From the NCBI GenBank assembly GCA_032158295.1, contig CM063249.1, positions 4,045,195 through 4,109,194 of the forward strand: 64,000 nt of DNA, written 5' to 3'. This stretch comes from Pycnopodia helianthoides (lineage: Eukaryota; Echinodermata; Asteroidea; Forcipulatida; Asteriidae). The notes below the pieces were generated by a model that saw only the letters and a program-made list of their open reading frames with translations, had not been told where the DNA came from and did not search any database. This document shows positions 53,701-62,700 of the stretch, piece by piece. Each line of letters starts with the position of its first letter. The first letter of the stretch is position 1. A program made the translations under genes and the position numbers.

Positions 53701-56700
53701 TTGTATAACAATGTTGATATAGTTCAAAAAGTCTACCAATCCCGGGGTGTGATTGTCACAGTTGATATGACTATCCACGGAATGGAGGCTCGGGTCCAGC
53801 ACCAATGGATCTCTTTCGTGTGATTATCTCTTGCCGTCCAATCAGTAGCCCATAACATGCACATGTGCCATCTTAAAAATATATCGCAATACGTCTTGGG
53901 AAACAGGAGTACATTAAAAAAATAAATCAAGCTGCCAAGATGGACGCCCTGCTGCAGTTTACATGTTTACATGTAACTAAGCCATGTTTTGTAGTTGACG
54001 GTGTCCCACATTACTTCAAAATCAGTACGCCATGATGGTTGTCGATGTTGCGCAGACTGGGATTTCACCCAGAATCCTTTGCACGCCGATCACGCACATT
54101 GGAAAATGCATATTGGCTATTCATGACAACATGGTGACATCATGTTCTAATGCAAGTCTAATTAATTAGGCCTATGTAACAATATTATCCTTTATTTTGT
54201 TTAAACAAAACTCTTAAATTGTGATTATTTTCTCCCTGTGCCCGTCTTTTGACATCTTCTTGTATATTAAACTCCTATAATAATGGCTTTGAAAATGAAA
54301 ATGTTTTGATTCTGCAGCTGGTACCTGTGATAATGGTAAGATCTACAAGGAGTGTGCATCGGCCTGCCCAAGGACGTGTGAAAATCACTTCTATGGTGTA
54401 GAATGCAGAGAACCATGCGTGCGTGGTTGCCAGTGTCCACCAGGTAGGCTTAATTAGATCAGCTGCTTTACATGACATAGAACAGGAAAATAGACTGTGT
54501 TAAGTCTTGTGCGAATTTCAAACTTCCGGAACCATTGTGGTCCCAACCGTGGGCAGGATTTTGTTTGTCATTTATGTTAGTTTGAAGGGTGTGTACAACA
54601 TTGGTAAGGTTGAAAGTATAAATGTTCACAGATTTGCACGTAACTTACATGGTATGAAGATGGTCACGGTGGAAAACCTCACTGAAATAGTTTTGCTTAA
54701 ATGCTATAGTTTTTAGGAGACTAGGGATGACCGAGGGAGGGCGTATTTTTTCAAGTTGGTTGCCAGCTTTTTTCTGTGTGTTTTTTCTCCGTGCTAAAGT
54801 TTAAAAAATACGATGTTATGTATTTAAGGATTGATTTTTTTTCGCCAGAGATCGTAAAAATTTATCATAAAGGAGGCGGCCTCAAAAAAGGAAGCGGGCG
54901 GGGACACTAAACATTTAAAAAAAAATATTTTGCCTTATTCATGAAACTAAGTTTAGATCAGTTCAAAGGTGAGAGTTCACTGCGGGATAATATAACCAGA
55001 TGTTACCTTAAGATTTGTTTATTTATAAGATCTATTTATTTGTCAACTGACTTCAGAAACCCTGTTCAACGGAGATATGTGCGTCGCTAAGGAAAGCTGT
55101 CCATGTCTCCAAGCCGGCGAACTCAACCCGTCTGGCGCTCTAATGGAGGATAGCTGCTTTGATTGGTAAGTTGCAAACTGTAGAAAGATTTCTAAGACGT
55201 CCAAGAACAACACTTAGAAAAAGAAAACAAAATTGATCTGCTCAGAAAAAAAAGTGGGACACCAGTTGCAACAAAGTAAACTTATTATGGTATTATTGGT
55301 CTGGTAACCAATTTTCTGCTAAATGATGTTGTTTCGTTGCGAGGAGATTTTGTGTTTACTAGGTTTGTAAAAAAATTGTGTTGTGTAATTTTCATTATGA
55401 TCCTTTTTATATCAGTGTCTGTGTAGAGGGGAAGCTACAGGAGTGTACACGTCACTCCTGCCCACCGACCTGCACCATCCTAGGAGGGCGCTATTTCAGG
55501 ACCTTCGATGGAGCTAGCTACTCCTTCGACGCTCAATGCGAGTACGTTCTAGCGCAGAACTTGCTAAATAAAGACGTCCCTAAGTTCAGTATCTTCATGG
55601 TGTCAGAATGCCGCTCCGTAGCACCGAAGACTTGCAGTCAGTATGTAACCGTCACAACACCCGATGAAACCGTTTACGAGTAAGCTAATTATGGACATAT
55701 CTTTTTAGATGTCTGTCAAAAGGTTGCGTCATGCCTTTTAATGAACGGGCCACATGAAACTGCAGCGATCACTGGCACCGGTTGTTAAAGACCTTATTTT
55801 ATTTAATTTTTAAATTTTTTAAATGAGATATACTAACTCACAAGGCCGGATGGCCACTTCAAGGTGAGGGCTACACTTTACTGATTTGGGCTATGGACCC
55901 AAATCAACTGTCACCAGGGGCATGTTGCCACCTACTCCTGGGGCTGATACAGGGTTACCACTTCACAGTCCGAAAGGATGTTGGCATGGGTATCATCCAC
56001 TAGGAGCCTGGCTGGTAGAGGATAATGCACTACCTTCCCATTTGTTACGAAAGCAATTATGGTTGAGTGCCTTGCTCAAGGGCACAAGTGTCTTGACCGG
56101 GATTCGAACCCACATTCTGCTGCTGACAACACCAGAGCTTGGGTCCAGTGAACTAGACCGCTCGGCCACGAAACGCCACGACCCCATCACGCGGATATCT
56201 TAGAGGTAGACTGATTATGTAACATGGGGAAAACACACATCTCTGTACACGAGGCACACAGGATGGGCCAATATGAGCAACCTTCTTTAGAACCTCTAAC
56301 CAAGGGCGCCCTATTCAAAGGATGTCATGTATGTAAGGTCTATCAAAGGTTGCTCGCTTATTTGTTCATTGTTCGTGAACTAAAGCCCCAATTATATAGC
56401 CTCTGTTCGAATAGCGTAAATTTTTTATTATTTTTTTGGGGGGGAAGGGCGAGTAAAGAAATAATGTGGGGGGGGGGGCTTTTGATGTATCGAACCCTTC
56501 TTTTTGTGTATTTTGTTTGTGATCTTATTCAGGGCGAGGGGTGGGGCAAGTGTTTTGAGTCTGCGTGCACGCGCTTGGTGTGGTCTAGTGTGCAGTAGTC
56601 AAAAAGGATGAGATGAACATGCACAGTGAATAGTGCCAAAATGCACGGTATAAGACAAAGGCCATGTAGTGCAATTTGAATTATTTGCGGAATTTCCATG

Positions 56701-59700
56701 TATTAAAAATATCAAGTTCTCAGAGCTTCTTAGTCTTTGCAAATACAAAGTAAAGATTACTTTCTGTTCACCAAGGCTCAAGCTTTCCGGTGCAGTCACC
56801 GTGTCCACGGCTGTGTCCACCGCCGTAAACCAACCGAAGCCAGAGTTGAAACTCCCGTATGCCAAGTCCGACGGCAACAACACTGTTACGGTCACGAAGG
56901 TTTCATCAATTTTCACCAGGTTCGAAGCACCCAATCTTGGTTTTGAGATAATGTGGGGCAACGACAATCGCATCTATCTCACTGTGCAGGAAAAACTTTT
57001 TGAAAAGGTGAGTTTTGCAATTGGGACAAACGACTTAAATCGTTAACTTTAGCAGTTAGCAGGCTGCTCTATATTCCAGCACCTCTGTGTTTCGACAACT
57101 CCCTTGGATTTACTAGATAGGGTTATAGGGTTAGGGTTAGGACTAGAAAATACACTAGGGGTGTCTGAACATAGGGGTGTCTGAGAATAGGGGTGTCGGA
57201 ACATAGGTGTGTAACCGTGGTCAACATTTTGAAATTTAATTTTCGCCCAAAGGCCAACGCTTGGGGTTCAAAAAATCATATTTTATAAGTTTCCTCTGAA
57301 TTGATGAGTGCATAAAGGAAACAAAAGAAAAATTTTTAAAAACTTTTTATTTTGTATTCCTTGTTATTTTGTGTCTAGATCTACGGTCTGTGCGGTAACT
57401 ACGACAGTAAATCGATAAATGATCTGCGGCTACCGTCCTCTGGCTCGACTGCCGTCGTCCAAGACTTTGTCAGAGCCTGGAAATCCAACGGCAAATGCAC
57501 CGACAAAAAACCGGAGTTTGTCTCCAACTTCTTGGAGAAAGAAGCAGTTGCTTTCTGCTCGAAAATAAGGAAAGCCCCTTTCAGCGCCTGCAAGCTGAAA
57601 GTGGATGTCGACAAGTATTACAAGCTGTGCTTAGCGGACTACGGCAGATCAAATCTCGGCGGGACTGAGTGTTTGTCATTTGCGGCGTACGCGCTGGAGT
57701 GCGCAAATACGGGCGTTCTGATTGACTGGAGGTCTGACGAGATGTGCCGTAAGTTCCAAAACTTCATTCGTTGCATTTCATTTTTATTGTCATCACATTA
57801 GGTGTTACTTAAAACAATTAAAAGGAATACTGTTAGTGCATAGAATTGACAACACTCGTATGCATTACAAAACAAGAGGAAAAGGAACGTAAAAGTATAT
57901 GTAATAAAGGTATTATACTGGATTGGTAAGGATCAAAAACATTGTTTAATTTTTAGTCCGAAAGCTTACTGATAATGAAGTTCATACTAAATCCATTTTT
58001 TCCCTGTTCATACTAAATCCATTTTTTTCCCTGTGAAATATTTTCCTCTGAAATGAAGTCGTATTTGAGAAAACTGTATCTGAAAACCTTAAAAAAAAAA
58101 AACCAGTTGATTTCGGTTGTTACAACCCAAACTAGGGACAATGTTGTCCATGGTTTTTTACTTTTTTTCTCCTGACTCACACAATGGATTAGGCCCAAGT
58201 TTTCACAGGCTTGCTATTTCATGAATATGGTTGATGACACAAAACATGAACACCGTCTGCAACTATGAAATTTTTAAGGAAACAAAATTACACATGATGA
58301 AACTTAAAAGTGGAACATGAAGCCTACGGACAAGTCCTGTTAAAAAAAATTAGTTTGTCAGATGCCAAGAAAAAGAAAAATCCTATGAAAGAATCGCCAA
58401 GAAATTCCTGTGAAAGTAAATTGAGCTGTTTCAATGTTTTTGTTGCGTTTTGGGTCTTTTAACCAACAAAACCGTAGGCTTGTCAATAGACACAATCAGC
58501 GACCGGAGTTCACGTGATTCTTAGTGGGTATACAATGTATAAAACCAAGCAAGCGATGCGCAGTGTGCATAGAAAAGCATGGCTGCTTCCCACCATTTGG
58601 CAGCAGCACTCGGAAGCAGTCATGCTTTTCCCACCACACTGCGCGTTGCTTGCTTGGTTTGTTTACTTTTTGTATATACCCACTGTGAGTCATGTGTCTC
58701 CGGTCGCCGATTGTGTCTAATTATTGGGGGTCAATTATTGTGTGCAAAATTGCGTTCCGTTCGCAGGCAATCATTTCAGAACTTCATATGAAAATCTTGC
58801 AATATTTGTGTTTTATTTCCCGCCTTTTTTTTCCCAGCCATTTCTTGTCCAGAGGGAGAGGTGTACAAGGAGTGTGGGTCTTCATGTGATGTTTCCTGCA
58901 GTGATTTAGGGAAACATGACTGTGATGAACATTGTGTCCAGGGCTGTCAGTGCCCGGACGGAGAGGTGAGCATCAAGGTCTAAGACAGGATTTGGTAAAG
59001 GGGTGTCAAAATTTGCTTGAAATTAAAAACTGGGTGTCCCAATTGTTCGCTTAGGCCAACAAAAAAAAGTGTTCTGTTTCCGATTACATGTCATTTAAAA
59101 ATTGGGTCGGTAGGTCGGAGAGTTTTTTATTTTGCTATTTTTTTTTATTCCGATACGATTGACGATACGTCCACGATCGTTCATGTGTTGAGCGCAATCA
59201 ATGAATTTGCACAACGAATTAGGCAAAATTGCACGCAAACTGCAGTTTGCACTCTGCAGATTTGGCAGTTAATCTGCCCGACCTTGCAAATTGAGTGCAA
59301 TCTTCAGTTTGCGCTCTTTAGATTGGAAGTTCAAGCGGCCGGTTTTGCAAAAATGTGCGCAATCTGCAAATTGCGCAAACCCGTGGAATGCGCTTCATAC
59401 AGCGCCGTGTACACACGTGCGAATTGAATTGTTGGTATTTTTCTCTCGTAGTCGAGTCGTTGGACATCGCAGTCTCAAATCACGGAGATATCTGTAAATT
59501 CTTCTTGATATGTTCTGGTTTTTATTTCAAATGTTGCCTAAAACATGGTAAATTGGTAAAAGTCAGACATTTTCTTCCAGGTAAAATATGTTTTTTGTTT
59601 TTTTCTTCGTTTTTTTCCCGTTTTTTTTTAAAGGACGAATAAAAAGTTAAGGGTCGCAGCTTAAAAACTAGGGTCGGTCGGGGAACCGGAAAAAGAACCC

Positions 59701-62700
59701 TTATTTTTTTTGGCCTTACAATACATTTACATGTAAATGACAGATATAACAGGGTGTCCAAATTTAAAATAGGGTGTCCAAAAGACACCCACAGACACCC
59801 CTCTGGCTAACACTATGGTGAGCATTAGACACGGGGTTAACCCCCTCAGAGACCATTCATTTGTGTATGTGATCATCCGCCATGTGCACAGACATTGCAG
59901 ATTTTTTTATCATGATGAATGGCTGGAAAAACCCTAAGAAAAGAATCAGAAATATATATGGTTTTGTCTTCGCAATGTTGTAGATTCTATGTCAACATGG
60001 GAATCATTAAAAAAAATGTCAATTTAAGAGTTTGGTTGAGTGGAAGGTGGTCAGATATTTTGCTGCTATTTGATACCCTGCAAAATTAACTTGTGCAGTG
60101 TACAATAATGCTTCAATATGATTGTTTGTACCTCTAGGTATTTGACGATCAAGCCAATGGGTGTGTACCAGTGGAAGAATGCCCGTGTCAGTCTCAAGGA
60201 AAGTTGTATCAATCCAATTCAAAATGGACGAGCATCTGTAACACATGGTATGAAAAAATAATGAAAAAAACTTCCCCATCGAATAAAGAGATATCAAGGT
60301 TTGCATGAATTGAAATAGCAATGCAAGTAGATTGATTGATTGATCAGTGGATGATCACTTAATTCAGGCATGCAACTTTTCCTCGGATCAGCTGATTTCC
60401 TCTTTTTTTTATTCTCAGTTTTACCGTTCAAATGAAATACTGTACAATCGATGAAATTTGTAATTTCTCTTTGTAATGCTGTTAATGATCGTTGTGGTAA
60501 TTTGAGTGATCAACTAATTTATTCGATTTTTTTTTTTTTTTAATATTAGTAGTTGATGTCTAGGTTTATTAGCAGCTCTTAGACTTGATCCAATTTCTTT
60601 TAATGTTTCTAATTTCCATCTGGTTTTATTCAGAGTTCATCCATTTATTTGGTTATTCTATAGGAATTATTAATTATACTGATTATTTGTATAAATAGAT
60701 GCTATTCTAAGATTGGATAAACAGGATTTCCAGTTTATAGTGTAATGGTACACTTTTGTTTATCCTGGCCTTACACTGGATTGTTCCCCTTCACAGAGTC
60801 CTGTTTCCCCCTCCTACCTACCTGTCATTGCCCCCTCCCCCTTTGTCTTATCCCCTCCTCATTTTGTAACCTTGTATTTAAAGGCAGAGCGTACTTTTGG
60901 TAATTACTGCACAAGTTAATGACCATACAAACTCACTTGATAAGGAGCAACTGGAGAGCTGTTGATAGTATAAAACATTGTTAGCAATGACTCCCTATTG
61001 GAGTATTGTAGTTTTAGAGAAAGAGGTAATTTTCCACCAACAAATTTGAAACTGATATTAGGCTTCAGTCATGAAGCCTTTCTCAGGCATCTGAAAGCAC
61101 ACAATTCTATGCGACAAGGGTGTTTTTTTCTTTCATTATTTTCTTGCAACTTCGGTGACTAACTGTGAGCCAAAATTTTCCCAAGTTTGTAATTTGTGAG
61201 TGTACGTTGGGATACACCAAGAGAGGATACTGGCCTTGGACAATTGCCAAAAGTATACCCTGCTTTTATGCTACCTGTTTTGTTAGTCTACTTATCTTTT
61301 GTACCACTTTGTACGTTGTTCTTAATCTGAAGTTTGACTCATTTTGTTTATTGATTTTTTATTCAAATGTGCCTATGTTTTTTCTCTCTATTTGTCAGCA
61401 CGTGCACAAACGGCGTTGTCGTCTGTTCTAACAAAATATGCACAGGTAAAAATCAGATATAATATATTTCTTATTGGAGATAAATCGCTTGACACAGAGG
61501 GCCTAAGCGGAACAATAACAAAAATCTCCCTGGCAAATACTATATAGGGCTTAAGTATTAAGGGCTGTCTTATAATTATTTTATTATATATATATATATT
61601 TTTTCTTCTTCTTGTCAATCAATGGTCAATTTCATAAACCTGTTAAGTGAACACATTGCTCAGCGCCAGTCGATAAACTTGAAAATAAGTCACGCAAATC
61701 TTTAACACTAGCACTTTGTTTTTCCCCCCGTAATTTAAAATATGTTTCTTTCAAGAACTTGCATCCCCTACAAATCCAGTGCGTCAACGAGCGCTCTGAT
61801 GATGCTCGCAACGGTCTACCCTAACCCCCGCAAAAACACAACCTGACATTAGTTCCTAAGTTCAGAACACATCTTAAAACCTACCCATTCACTCAAGCTT
61901 TTTGCTACACTGTTTCCTTCACTCTAAAAAGCTACTGGGTGAGAATTGACCCAGTTCCGTGTCCCAGGGTCCTGGCCCATTTCTGGGTTAAATGGTGACC
62001 CGGAATCTGTGTCAAAATGACCCAGAAATGGGTCAAACAGACCTAGAATCCAATCCAATTTTTTAACCAAGCTTCCGGGTTAGCCTTTCACAGAAAATGG
62101 GTCAGGCCCCCCTGGAACCCGGATCTGGGTCAATTTTAACCCAGGATTTTCTAGAGTGCTGTCTTCACTCTAAAAACCTCACGATCAGAATTGACTTGGA
62201 TCAGGGTTTGGACCCATTTCTGGGCCCAATTTCATAGAGCTGCTTAAGAACAACAAAATTATGCTTACCAGAAAAGGGTTACCCAGTTAAAATACCAAAA
62301 TACCTTATTATTGTTGCTTAGTAGAAATCTTTTAAACAAAATATTTTCTGCCTTAAAAGAGCTCTATGAAATTGGGCCCTTGAATCTGTGCCAAAATGTC
62401 CCAGATATTGGTCAAAATGATGCAGAATCCGAGTTAAAATCCCATTTTTAAAACCTTTTGACCTGGAAATGGGTACGGCACAATGGAACACGGACTCCGG
62501 GTTAATTCTGACCCATGAGTTGTTCTCTTCTAGATACCAGAGCTATAACAGAAGTCTTTATTAATATCTCTTATTATTGTTTGAACTCACTCCCCGATCA
62601 GTGCAGTTAATTACGAGACGTCCCCTCGATCCACTAAGTAAAAGTAGTAGTCCCGGCTGATTTCGTACCTTTCGCCCAGGTAGCAGTTAATAAGCAGGAC

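Noticed and set aside
55886..56203. Open frame over the SINE at 55.9-56.2 kb
   Set aside because: Lies within a SINE copy; same sequence type as other SINE copies, no splice signals.
57121..57175. Telomere-like 'GGGTTAGGGTTAGG' near 57120-57140
   Set aside because: Only two to three TTAGGG-like units inside an intron, too few for an interstitial telomere array; could be chance.
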